Positions 16,951-24,122 are shown, numbered from the stretch's first letter. The stretch: 64,000 bases of DNA from Kutzneria buriramensis (GCF_043575855.1 NZ_CP144375.1:7564001-7628000), one strand, 5' to 3'. Notes: generated by a model not told the origin, from the letters alone. A program made the numbers and translations.

Positions 16951-16985
16951 CCCGCGAGGCGGTGCCCGACGCACCGCCTCGCGGG
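16951..16985 (+). terminator. 15-bp perfect hairpin in the kdgD leader
   Basis: Arms 16951-16965 and 16971-16985 are exact reverse complements with a 5-nt loop (ccgac). The position, about 100 nt upstream of kdgD, fits an attenuator, or a terminator of the short upstream transcript. Confidence 0.5.
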
Positions 16986-17023
16986 TACCCCCCGAGGGGT
17001 CCGGGGCAGACCGCGTCCTGGCG

Positions 17024-17037
17024 TGTAAACGTTTTCG
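17024..17037 (+). promoter_or_regulatory. operator-like box ahead of kdgD-gudD
   Basis: TGTAAACGTTTTCG shares its first 11 bases with the minus-strand box ahead of udh (15862-15875). It lies 50-63 nt upstream of the kdgD start, where a repressor could block initiation. Confidence 0.55.
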
Positions 17038-17086
17038 CGAGCAACGATCGTCACGGATGTCGTCACAGGGCGCAGAGAGGTCTGGA

Positions 17087-17989
17087 ATGCAACTCGATGG
17101 AGTGCTGTTCTTCCCGGTGACCCCGTTCACCCCGGACGGGGAGGTCGCGGAGGACGTGCTGGCCGAGCACGTCAAGCACGGCGTCGCCGCCGGCCCCGGC
17201 GGTGTGTTCGTGGCCTGCGGCACCGGCGAGTTCCACGCCCTGGAGCCCGAGGAGTTCGAGCGCGCGGTGCGCGTCGCCGTCGAGGCCACCGCCGGCCGCG
17301 TGCCGGTGTTCGCCGGCGCCGGCGGCTCCGTTCCGCTGGCCCGCCGGTTCGCCGCCGCCGCCCAGCGCGCCGGCGCGGACGGCATCCTGCTGCTGCCCCC
17401 GTACCTGGTCGGCTGCCCGGCGCCGGGCGTGGCCCGCTACGTCACCGAGGTCGCCGCCTCCACCGAGCTGCCGGTGATCGTCTACCAGCGCAACAACGCC
17501 GTCTTCACGCCCGAGGCCGCGGTCGAGGTGGCGAAGCTGCCCAACGTGATCGGCTTCAAGGACGGCATCGGCGACCTGGACCTGATGCAGCGCATCGTGC
17601 TGTCGGTGCGGGAGCACGTCGACAAGCCCTTCCAGTTCTTCAACGGCCTGCCCACGGCCGAGATGACCCAGCCGGCCTACCGGGGCATCGGCGTCGAGCT
17701 CTACAGCTCCGCGGTGTTCTGCTTCGCGCCGGAGATCTCGCTCGCCTTCTACAACGCCGTCTCCACCGGCGACACCGAGAAGGTCAACGCGCTCCTGCAC
17801 GGCTTCTACAAGCCGCTGGTGGAGCTGCGGGACAAGGTGCCCGGCTACGCGGTGTCACTGGTCAAGGCGGCCGTCGTGCGCGGCGGCCTGGACGTGGGCG
17901 GCGTGCGGCCGCCGCTGCTGGACCCGACCGAGGAGCACCTGGCCGAGCTGGACCGGATCATCGACGCGGGCCGGAAGCTGATCGCCTGA
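17087..17989 (+). CDS. kdgD: 5-dehydro-4-deoxyglucarate dehydratase (DHDPS family)
   Basis: A 300-aa TIM-barrel lyase of the DapA/NAL family, the usual length for KdgD (EC 4.2.1.41). It dehydrates and decarboxylates 5-keto-4-deoxyglucarate to 2,5-dioxopentanoate. The Schiff-base lysine is in VIGFKDGIGD, the catalytic tyrosine in VIVYQRNN, and the carboxylate-binding loop is GTGEF. The ATG at 17087 has AGAGAGG 7 nt upstream; upstream in-frame starts lack one. The stop shares a base with the gudD ATG (TGATG), so the genes are coupled. Its product is the substrate of the aldehyde dehydrogenase on the other arm. Confidence 0.88.
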   Translation: MQLDGVLFFPVTPFTPDGEVAEDVLAEHVKHGVAAGPGGVFVACGTGEFHALEPEEFERAVRVAVEATAGRVPVFAGAGGSVPLARRFAAAAQRAGADGILLLPPYLVGCPAPGVARYVTEVAASTELPVIVYQRNNAVFTPEAAVEVAKLPNVIGFKDGIGDLDLMQRIVLSVREHVDKPFQFFNGLPTAEMTQPAYRGIGVELYSSAVFCFAPEISLAFYNAVSTGDTEKVNALLHGFYKPLVELRDKVPGYAVSLVKAAVVRGGLDVGGVRPPLLDPTEEHLAELDRIIDAGRKLIA

Positions 17990-19281
17990 TGAAGATCACC
18001 GAGATCGTCCTGACCCCGATCGCGTTCCGCGACCCGCCGCTGCTGAACTCCGTCGGCGTGCACGAGCCGCTGGCGCTGCGCACGATCGTCGAGATCCACA
18101 CCGACGAGGGGGTCAGCGGCCTCGGCGAGACCTACGGCGACGCCGGGCACCTGGAGCGCACCCGCAAGGTCGTGCCCGCGCTGGTCGGCCTGGACGTCTA
18201 CGACCTCAACGGCCTGCACGCGGCGGTCGCCGGCGCGCTGGGCGGCGTGGTCGGCTCCGACCAGCACGGCCTGACCGGGCAGATGACCGGCATCGGCACC
18301 GTGGACCGGGTCTTCTCCCCGTTCGAGGTGGCGTGCCTGGACATCCAGGGCAAGCACCAGGGCCGCCCGGTGGTGGACCTGTTGGGCGGCAAGGTGCGCG
18401 ACGCCGTCCCGTACAGCGCGTACCTGTTCTACAAGTGGGCTGGTCATCCTGTCACCGGAGACCTGCTTGCAGGGTCGAGCAATGTCACTGTGCCGGACCA
18501 GTGGGGCGAAGCGCTGGACCCGGCGGGAATCGTCGCCCAGGCCCGGAAACTGATCGACGAGTACGGCTTCGGCTCCATCAAGCTCAAGGGCGGCGTCTTT
18601 CCTCCGGAGGAGGAGATGGAGGCCATCCGGGCGCTGCGAACGGCGTTCCCGAACCACCCGCTGCGGCTGGACCCGAACGCGGTGTGGACGCCGGACACAT
18701 CGGTGAAGGTCGCCGAGCAGCTCGACGGCGTGCTGGAGTATCTGGAGGACCCGACCTCCAGCATCGAGGGCATGGCCGAGGTGGCCGCCCGCGTGGACAT
18801 TCCCTTGGCCACCAACATGTGTGTCGTCTCCTTCGACCACCTGCCGCCGGCGGTCCGGCAGAACGCCATCCAGGTGCTGCTGTCCGACCACCACTACTGG
18901 GGCGGCCTGACCCGGTCCCGGAGCCTCGCGCTGCTGTGCGAGACGTTCGGCATCGGGCTGTCCATGCACTCCAACTCGCACCTGGGCATCAGCCTGGCCG
19001 CGATGACGCATCTGGCCGCCGCCACCCCGAATCTGCGCTACGCCTGCGACACGCACTATCCGTGGAACAGCGAGGACGACATCGTCAAGCCGGGCGCACT
19101 GTCCTTCGTGGACGGCGCGGTGCCCGTGCCGAGCGGGCCCGGCCTGGGGGTCGAGCTCGATCGGGACGCGCTCGCCGTGGCGCATCAACGTTTCCTGGAC
19201 ACCGACATCCGCTCCCGTGACGACACGGGCTACATGCGGCGGGTCGAGCCGTCGTACGAGAGGAAGAACCCCCGGTGGTGA
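17989..19281 (+). CDS. gudD: glucarate dehydratase (enolase superfamily)
   Basis: A 430-aa enolase-superfamily enzyme that abstracts the C5 proton of D-glucarate to give 5-keto-4-deoxyglucarate (EC 4.2.1.40). Key features: the lysine pair in SIKLKGG, metal ligands in LRLDPNAVW and YLEDP, and the catalytic histidine in SMHSNSHLGIS. The N-terminal capping domain begins MKITEIVLTPIAFRDPPLLN, characteristic of the GlucD subgroup. Length matches the family. It sits second in the rightward uronate operon and its 3' end overlaps the next gene by 7 nt. Confidence 0.9.
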   Translation: MKITEIVLTPIAFRDPPLLNSVGVHEPLALRTIVEIHTDEGVSGLGETYGDAGHLERTRKVVPALVGLDVYDLNGLHAAVAGALGGVVGSDQHGLTGQMTGIGTVDRVFSPFEVACLDIQGKHQGRPVVDLLGGKVRDAVPYSAYLFYKWAGHPVTGDLLAGSSNVTVPDQWGEALDPAGIVAQARKLIDEYGFGSIKLKGGVFPPEEEMEAIRALRTAFPNHPLRLDPNAVWTPDTSVKVAEQLDGVLEYLEDPTSSIEGMAEVAARVDIPLATNMCVVSFDHLPPAVRQNAIQVLLSDHHYWGGLTRSRSLALLCETFGIGLSMHSNSHLGISLAAMTHLAAATPNLRYACDTHYPWNSEDDIVKPGALSFVDGAVPVPSGPGLGVELDRDALAVAHQRFLDTDIRSRDDTGYMRRVEPSYERKNPRW

Positions 19282-20447
19282 CCACGCTCGCCCACGCCTA
19301 CTCGTGGGACCTGATCGGCGACGACGCCGCGGCGGAGCGGATCGCCGGACTCGGCGTCGGCGCGGTCGCCCTGGCGGCGTCGTACCACACCACCCGGGCC
19401 GCCACCCCGCTGCACCCGCGGCACCGGATGGTCGACGCCCGGCACGCGGCGCTGTACGTCCCGGTGCGAACGGAAGCGTGGCAGGGCAAGCGACTCGTGC
19501 CGGCCGAACCGTCCTGGGTGGACAGCGGCTCGTTCGGTGCGGCGGCGGAACGGCTGCGTGCGGTCGGGTTGCCGGTGCACGCCTGGACCGTGCTGTCGCA
19601 CTCCAGCCGGCTCGGCGACGCCAATCCGGATCTGGTTGTGCAGAACGCCTTCGGCGACCGCTACCCGTACGCACTGTGTCCGGCGCAGCAGGACGTCGTC
19701 GAGTACTGCGAAACTCTGGTCGACGAGATCGTCCAGAGTGGACCGTTGGACGGCGTCGTGCTGGAGGCCTGTGGGCCGCTGGGCTTCGTGCACGGTGGGC
19801 ACCATGAGAAGACCGACGGCACCGACTGGTCGCCGGTCCAGCAGCAGCTGCTGTCCCTGTGCTTCTGCACCGCCTGCATCGGCCTCTACGGCGACGCCGG
19901 CATCGATGTGGTGGCCTTCCGGCAGGCCGTGAAGGCCGGTGTCGACGGCAGGGCCGACAGCGTCCGCGCGGCGCTGGGGGAGCACCTCGCCGACACCGTT
20001 TCCGGTGTCCGCACCGGGCTTTCCCGTGGCCTGCGACAGCTTCTCGTCGCCAAGATCAGGGCGACGCTGCCGGACGCGAAGATCGTCGCGCACGCGGCGG
20101 CCGACGAGTGGGCCACCGGCCCGTTCGCCACCGTCGCCGGCGGTGTCGACGCCGACGTGGACACCTGTACGTTCACCGCGTGGCCGGGGCCGGACGTGGC
20201 CCTGCCCGTGCTGAAGGCGCTCCAGGGCATCACCGACAAGGCGCTCGCCGCCTACGTCCTCGCGCTGCCGCCGCGCCCCGTCGACGGCGCGGCGTTGGCC
20301 GCCGAGTGGCAGCAGTACCTCGACGCCGGCGCGTCCGAGCTGCACGTGTACCACCCCGGGCTGGCCTCCCAGGGCCGCCTGGACGCGATCCGGGACGCAC
20401 TCGGGCTTTTGGCGCCGCCTTCGGCGTCGCGGCTCGGCCCCTCCTAA
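19275..20447 (+). CDS. conserved protein of unknown function in the uronate operon
   Basis: A 390-aa cytosolic protein without signal peptide, third in the kdgD-gudD operon. Patterns such as GLPVHAWTVLSHSSRLG, NAFGDRYPYALCP, VVLEACGPLGFVHGGHHEK and CFCTACIGLYG suggest a TIM-barrel hydrolase-like fold with a Cys pair, but I do not recognise the family. Because the pathway lacks an aldarolactonase here, a hydrolytic role on a uronide or lactone is conceivable; this is a guess. GTG 19275 has AGGAAG 8 nt upstream; GTG 19278 would overlap the gudD stop as GTGA and is the alternative. Its last 13 residues and stop codon are encoded by an intergenic repeat element (20409-20494). Confidence 0.65.
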   Translation: MVTTLAHAYSWDLIGDDAAAERIAGLGVGAVALAASYHTTRAATPLHPRHRMVDARHAALYVPVRTEAWQGKRLVPAEPSWVDSGSFGAAAERLRAVGLPVHAWTVLSHSSRLGDANPDLVVQNAFGDRYPYALCPAQQDVVEYCETLVDEIVQSGPLDGVVLEACGPLGFVHGGHHEKTDGTDWSPVQQQLLSLCFCTACIGLYGDAGIDVVAFRQAVKAGVDGRADSVRAALGEHLADTVSGVRTGLSRGLRQLLVAKIRATLPDAKIVAHAAADEWATGPFATVAGGVDADVDTCTFTAWPGPDVALPVLKALQGITDKALAAYVLALPPRPVDGAALAAEWQQYLDAGASELHVYHPGLASQGRLDAIRDALGLLAPPSASRLGPS

Positions 20448-20494
20448 GCCGGCGCCTCGCCCCCGACCGTGCGAAGCGCCGGCGGGGCCTCGCG
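20409..20494. repeat. reduced copy of the 152-bp intergenic palindromic element
   Basis: In reverse orientation this matches the two outer arms of the elements at 25976-26127 and 44580-44732, but the ~75-bp central hairpin is replaced by about 8 bases. The left part (20409-20447) codes for the C-terminus and stop of the preceding gene. Confidence 0.75.
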
Positions 20495-20506
20495 CGGTTG
20501 TGACTC

Positions 20507-20542
20507 CCCGATGGCCGCCGATACTGCTCGGCGGCCATCGGG
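20507..20542 (+). terminator. 15-bp perfect hairpin after the uronate operon
   Basis: Arms 20507-20521 and 20528-20542 pair perfectly with a 6-nt loop. It ends 33 nt before the Uma2 start and most likely terminates the uronate operon. Confidence 0.7.
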
Positions 20543-20575
20543 CGTCGTACACTTGCTCACCTGGGAGGTGACCAC

Positions 20576-21163
20576 ATGTCCGCTTCGGTCTCGTTCGACC
20601 CCCTCGTCGAGCTCGCCGGCATGTGGACGACGGAGCTGGCCGAGCGCTACCTCCCCGATCCCGGGCTGTTGCCGAGCAAGTACGAGTGCGTTGACGGGAA
20701 CCTGATCTTGAGCCCGTACGAGGCCGGCCCGAACGTGTACGCCGCGGACGAGTTACGCGGCCTGTTCAAGGGGCCGGCCCGGGCCGTCGGCCTGCGCGTG
20801 TACACCACCGTCAACCTCCAGATGACCGCGCAGCGATGGATCCAGCCCGACTTCACGGTGATGCGCTCGCCGGTCGTGGGCACCTGGGCCCAGGCCGCCG
20901 ACGCCGTCGTGGTCGGCGAGTTCGTGTCGCCCTCGTCGCGGCAGCGCGACCGCCTGGACAAGCCCGCGATGTGCGCCCGCGAGGGCATCCCGTACTACCT
21001 GCGCGGCGAGGTCGACCTGCGCACCGAGACCGCCACCCTGTGGTTCTTCCGCCTCGCCGACGGCGAGTACCAGGAGGTCGCGGTCGCGCACACCGGCGGC
21101 CTGTTCGAGATCGCCGAGCCGTTCCCGGTCTCGTTCGACCCGATCCAGCTGCTGGATCTCTAA
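20576..21163 (+). CDS. Uma2-family (DUF820) PD-(D/E)xK nuclease-like protein
   Basis: A 195-aa protein with the Uma2/DUF820 order: YECVDGNLILSP near the N-terminus, an aromatic-rich VYTTVNLQM strand, WIQPDFTVM carrying the PD, VVGEFVSPSSRQRDRLDKPA carrying the E-x-V/S strand and the conserved RDR..K helix, then YAREGIPYYL-like CAREGIPYYLRGEVD. These proteins have a restriction-endonuclease fold; multicopy members are common in actinomycetes and their function is unsettled. The ATG has GGGAGGTG 6 nt upstream. Its stop overlaps the stop of the convergent membrane-protein gene by 2 nt. Confidence 0.85.
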   Translation: MSASVSFDPLVELAGMWTTELAERYLPDPGLLPSKYECVDGNLILSPYEAGPNVYAADELRGLFKGPARAVGLRVYTTVNLQMTAQRWIQPDFTVMRSPVVGTWAQAADAVVVGEFVSPSSRQRDRLDKPAMCAREGIPYYLRGEVDLRTETATLWFFRLADGEYQEVAVAHTGGLFEIAEPFPVSFDPIQLLDL

Positions 21164-21639
21164 ACGGTCGCCCGGAGCTTCAGCGCCCGCTGCTGGGTGA
21201 TGAAGCGCTGGATGCCCAGCGTCACCGCCAGGTAGAGCACGATCGTCGACGAACCGAGGCCGGCCGGCGCGCCCTGGCGCTCGGACAGGTAGTCGATGCC
21301 GAAGTGCAGGCCCACCGCGACGAGCCAGAGCACCAGCGTCAGCCACGTGCCCTGCCGCCACACGTCGTTCTCCGTGATCCACAACTTCGTCGTATACGCC
21401 CGAAGCGTGCCGAAAACGGCCCCCGACACCAGGCCCGCGGCCAGCAGCACCAGCACGATGCCGCCCAGCGACGTCTTCGACAGCACCGGATACGCCTGGA
21501 AGATACCGATCACCAGCAGGATCACGGTGAGCCGCAGGGCCCCGTCCTCCCGGACCCGCCGCGGCTGGAGCTGCCGCCACAGCAGCAGCGCCAGCACCAC
21601 CACACCGACGGCCACATTCAGCAGTACCGACTGGTTCAC
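21160..21639 (-). CDS. small integral membrane protein, DUF1453-like
   Basis: A 159-aa protein with four or five hydrophobic segments (NVAVGVVVLALLLW at the start, LTVILLVIGIFQAYPVL, GGIVLVLLAAGLVSGAVFG, TLVLWLVAVGLHFG, STIVLYLAVTLGIQ). The block GTLRAYTTKLWITENDVWRQ with GT resembles the CcdC/DUF1453 pattern, but the match is from memory. GTG 21639 is chosen because upstream residues are low complexity and run antisense through the divergent lipoprotein gene. No clear ribosome binding site. Confidence 0.6.
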   Translation of the reverse strand: MNQSVLLNVAVGVVVLALLLWRQLQPRRVREDGALRLTVILLVIGIFQAYPVLSKTSLGGIVLVLLAAGLVSGAVFGTLRAYTTKLWITENDVWRQGTWLTLVLWLVAVGLHFGIDYLSERQGAPAGLGSSTIVLYLAVTLGIQRFITQQRALKLRATV

Positions 21640-21724
21640 GCCCGGATCATCGTCTCGGCCGGCCCGCGGCGCCATCCGATATGGGCGATGCAACCCGTCA
21701 CGGTGGTCGCTCCGTCCCCACGGC

Positions 21725-22165
21725 ATGAAGGGACTGACGACAGTGGTCGGCGTGGGCGCGCTGGTGTTGGCGTTGAGCGCCTGCGGCCAGACCCAGACGA
21801 CGACACTGCCCGGCAGTGCTCCCACCAACGGCATCGCCCCCGCCGGTCAGGGCGGCAGCCTCCGCGACGTGCCGGCCGCCCAGGTCGACACGTCCAAGCT
21901 GCCCCAGGGGTACCCCGCGCGGGTCCAGTTGGACGACAACGGGGCCGTGCTGACTGTCCAGGGCGAGGAGGGCGGGTGCGAGCACACGAGCGCGCAGCCG
22001 ACCGCTCAGGACGCGACCGCCGTGCATGTCCTGATCACGCGCGCCCTCGCCGGCGCCGACCAGGTCTGCACCAAGGAGCTGCGGCTCACCCAGCTGACCG
22101 TGCAGCTGGACAAGCCGCTCGCCGACCGCAAGGTTGTGCTGGAACAGAGGACGGTGCGGTCATGA
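21725..22165 (+). CDS. lipoprotein, first of a paralogous pair
   Basis: A 146-aa protein with a lipobox signal (VLALSACGQ, Cys near residue 20), so it is expected to be anchored on the outer face of the membrane. The mature part contains VLTVQGEEGGCEHTSAQPTA, then VCTKELRLTQLTVQLDKPLA and DRKVV. The same order (EEGGC, second Cys in VC, LDxPL, NRK/DRK) recurs in the next gene. Two cysteines could form a disulfide. Function is unknown. The ATG lies in GGCATGAAG without a clear ribosome binding site; its stop overlaps the next start (ATGA). Confidence 0.7.
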   Translation: MKGLTTVVGVGALVLALSACGQTQTTTLPGSAPTNGIAPAGQGGSLRDVPAAQVDTSKLPQGYPARVQLDDNGAVLTVQGEEGGCEHTSAQPTAQDATAVHVLITRALAGADQVCTKELRLTQLTVQLDKPLADRKVVLEQRTVRS

Positions 22166-22755
22166 CGAAGCCAATCTCCGGGCGCCCGGCCGGCTTGCCC
22201 CAGCCGGCTGGGCGCCGCCCCTACCGCTGGCTGAGAGCGGCCGCGCTGGCGGCCGGCGCGCTCGCGCTGGCCGCGTGCGGGACGACGACGCCGACGAACG
22301 CCGCCCAGACCGGCGCCTCGACGCCGAGCTCGTCGCCTGCGACCAGCTCATCGTCACCGTCGCCGTCCGCTCCCGTGACGTCCACGGTGCGGCCGCCCGC
22401 TTCGAACCCGCCGCCGCCCACCTCGTCCGCGCCGCCCGTGCAGGCCACCGGCCAGCCCGTGCCGCCGGACCAGGTCAACTACGCCGCGGCGTCGGAGAAC
22501 ACGCCGCAGACCGTGTGGGAGCAGAACGGCGGCCGGACGCTGGTGCTGATGGCCGAGGAGGGCGGCTGTGTGAAGGTGGACGCCCAGGTGCCCAAGCAGA
22601 CCGCCGACGAGGTCGACGTCGTGCTGCTCAGCGTGGCCGAGACGCACCGGGTCTGCCCGCTGTACGTCCGGAACGTCCCGGTCGCCGCGTACCTCGACGC
22701 ACCCCTGGGCAATCGGAAGCTTGTTGTCTCGACCCAGACCGGCACGCAACATTAG
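22162..22755 (+). CDS. lipoprotein, second of a paralogous pair
   Basis: A 197-aa protein: basic N-terminus, hydrophobic core and lipobox LALAACGT (Cys ~36), then a Ser/Thr/Pro-rich linker of about 55 residues and a C-terminal domain with LVLMAEEGGCVKVDAQVPKQ, VCPLYVRNVPVAAYLDAPLG and NRKLVVSTQT. This domain is homologous to that of the preceding gene, so the pair arose by duplication. Coupled to it by an ATGA overlap and followed by a 20-bp perfect hairpin. Function is unknown. Confidence 0.75.
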   Translation: MTKPISGRPAGLPQPAGRRPYRWLRAAALAAGALALAACGTTTPTNAAQTGASTPSSSPATSSSSPSPSAPVTSTVRPPASNPPPPTSSAPPVQATGQPVPPDQVNYAAASENTPQTVWEQNGGRTLVLMAEEGGCVKVDAQVPKQTADEVDVVLLSVAETHRVCPLYVRNVPVAAYLDAPLGNRKLVVSTQTGTQH

Positions 22756-22773
22756 GAGCGCCGCCGCCGAATA

Positions 22774-22824
22774 CCACGTGTGGTCCCTGTCCGTCGGCAG
22801 GGGTCGGACAGGGACCACACGTGG
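22774..22824. terminator. 20-bp perfect hairpin
   Basis: Arms 22774-22793 and 22805-22824 are exact reverse complements with an 11-nt loop. It lies 18 nt after the lipoprotein stop and ends 21 nt before the next start, so it should terminate the lipoprotein pair. Confidence 0.8.
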
Positions 22825-22845
22825 CCCCTCGGCGGAAGGCTGGCG

Positions 22846-23397
22846 ATGACTGCGCGTCTGATCGGATGCCTGCTGGTGTGCGGCATGGCCCTGGCCGCCG
22901 CCTTCCGCCCCGTCTCCTCCGTCGGCGAAGCCGTCGTGCTGGCCGCGCTGCTCCTGCCGTACCTCGGCGCCTTCCTCTACGGCAGAACGCACATCTCCGC
23001 CGTCGCCATGGGATTCGCCGCCGGCCTGCTGTGGCTCGACCTGGTCGTGATCCTGCCGCCGGTGCCCGATTCCATCGGCCTGGCCGTCGTTTTCACCGCC
23101 GCCGGCGCGGCCGGCACCGCCGCGATCACCCGCCGGCCCGCGCTGGCCCTGCACACCGCCGCCGCGGCCGCGGTGACCATCACCGCCCTGGCCTGGCTGC
23201 TGCTCACCCGCGGCCCGGCCCGCTTCGTGCCGCTGCACCCCGGCCCGCATCCCTTGGCGCAGAACAGGATCGAGGTTCCGGACCACTACTACTGGCTGTT
23301 GCTGATCGGCTCCGTGCTGTCGATCGGGCTCGTCGTCGCCACCCGCAGGGCCGCCGCCACCTCGTCCAAGAGCCTGGTCGGCAGCTCCACCTCGTAG
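22846..23397 (+). CDS. integral membrane protein of unknown function
   Basis: A 183-aa protein with about six hydrophobic segments (LIGCLLVCGMALAAAF, AVVLAALLLPYLGAFLYG, AVAMGFAAGLLWLDLVVILP, IGLAVVFTAAGAAGTAA, AAAAVTITALAWLLLT, YYWLLLIGSVLSIGLVVAT). I recognise no family. The ATG at 22846 has GGAAGG 6 nt upstream. Its last 109 nt overlap the 3' end of the convergent nucleotidyltransferase gene. The last TM segment lies partly in the overlap, so both C-termini look real. Confidence 0.65.
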   Translation: MTARLIGCLLVCGMALAAAFRPVSSVGEAVVLAALLLPYLGAFLYGRTHISAVAMGFAAGLLWLDLVVILPPVPDSIGLAVVFTAAGAAGTAAITRRPALALHTAAAAAVTITALAWLLLTRGPARFVPLHPGPHPLAQNRIEVPDHYYWLLLIGSVLSIGLVVATRRAAATSSKSLVGSSTS

Positions 23398-24122
23398 CGG
23401 TCGGCCAGCACGGTCCAGCACCGGCGTCCCAACTCGAACGCCGCCGGCAGCGCGCGGCGAACGTCCTCCGCCGACGTGGTCGACGCCCGCAGCGCCCGCA
23501 CGATCTCGGGCGGCAGCTCCCACTCAGCCCGCCGCGACGGCGTGAGCCAGTGTTCCGTTGCCCCATGGGCAAGACGGGCCATCCACACCAGGTGCCGCTG
23601 CACGTGTCCGAGGGCGTCCCAGGCGCGCAGCAGCTCGCCCCGGGACGTCAGATGGTGGGCCAGCACCAGCCAGTTCACGAACGGATCGCAGTACCGCGCA
23701 ACGGCTTCGGGGCCTTCGACCGGTTCGTACCGCTGCGGCAGCGCCGCCAGCACGGGCGCCAGGGCTCCGCGCCGGTCCACCACGACCATCCGGTCCACCG
23801 CCGCGCCCCGCGCCGGCCACTCCGCCACGGCGGCGATGTCGGCGGTGGTGGCGAAGTGGAACTCGCCGCGGATCAGGCCCGGGAAGAAGACCACGTACGT
23901 GCCGAACTCGTTGACCAGCCCGTGGCTGATCGGCGCGATCGTCCCGCACCACCGGGCCGGGTCGACCTCGGCCCGTCGTGCCGGCGTGAAGAACAGCCAG
24001 AACTCGACGTCGCTGTGCTCGTCGGCCTCGTCCGCGGCGAACGAGCCGTACATCAGGGCGGCGTCCAGCCCTTCGTCGGCCAGGCACGCCGCGCGCACCC
24101 GTGCGATCAGCTCTTCCTGCAC
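23289..24122 (-). CDS. nucleotidyltransferase similar to lincosamide nucleotidyltransferases LnuB/LnuF
   Basis: A 277-aa soluble protein, close to the length of Lnu(B)/Lnu(F). The nucleotidyltransferase core is ALMYGSFAADEADEHSDVEF, giving the G-S-x(n)-D-x-E metal motif. It is followed by the family-type block IAPISHGLVNEFGTYVVFFP with LIRGEFHFATTADI, then a helical C-terminal half (NWLVLAHHLTSRGELLRAWD, HVQRHLVWMARLAHGATEHW). Related enzymes adenylylate lincomycin-type antibiotics; whether this one does, or acts on another small molecule, is not known. GTG 24122 has GGGGGGA 4 nt upstream. It overlaps the convergent membrane-protein gene by 109 nt. Confidence 0.6.
   Translation of the reverse strand: MQEELIARVRAACLADEGLDAALMYGSFAADEADEHSDVEFWLFFTPARRAEVDPARWCGTIAPISHGLVNEFGTYVVFFPGLIRGEFHFATTADIAAVAEWPARGAAVDRMVVVDRRGALAPVLAALPQRYEPVEGPEAVARYCDPFVNWLVLAHHLTSRGELLRAWDALGHVQRHLVWMARLAHGATEHWLTPSRRAEWELPPEIVRALRASTTSAEDVRRALPAAFELGRRCWTVLADRYEVELPTRLLDEVAAALRVATTSPIDSTEPISNSQ

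Larger units (their letters stand above)
16686..17086. promoter_or_regulatory. divergent control region of the uronate locus (401 bases)
   Basis: It holds a possible rightward promoter (TTGACA 16705-16710, 18-nt spacer, TACAGT 16729-16734), a small reading frame with a good ribosome binding site (16796-16891), a perfect 15-bp hairpin (16951-16985) and an operator-like box (17024-17037). If the promoter is real the kdgD transcript carries a ~340-nt structured leader. No protein family was recognised in the region. Confidence 0.45.

Noticed and set aside
16705..17028. A 107-codon frame in the uronate control region
   Set aside because: It has no ribosome binding site or family pattern, and runs through the hairpin; the shorter 16796 frame has better start context.
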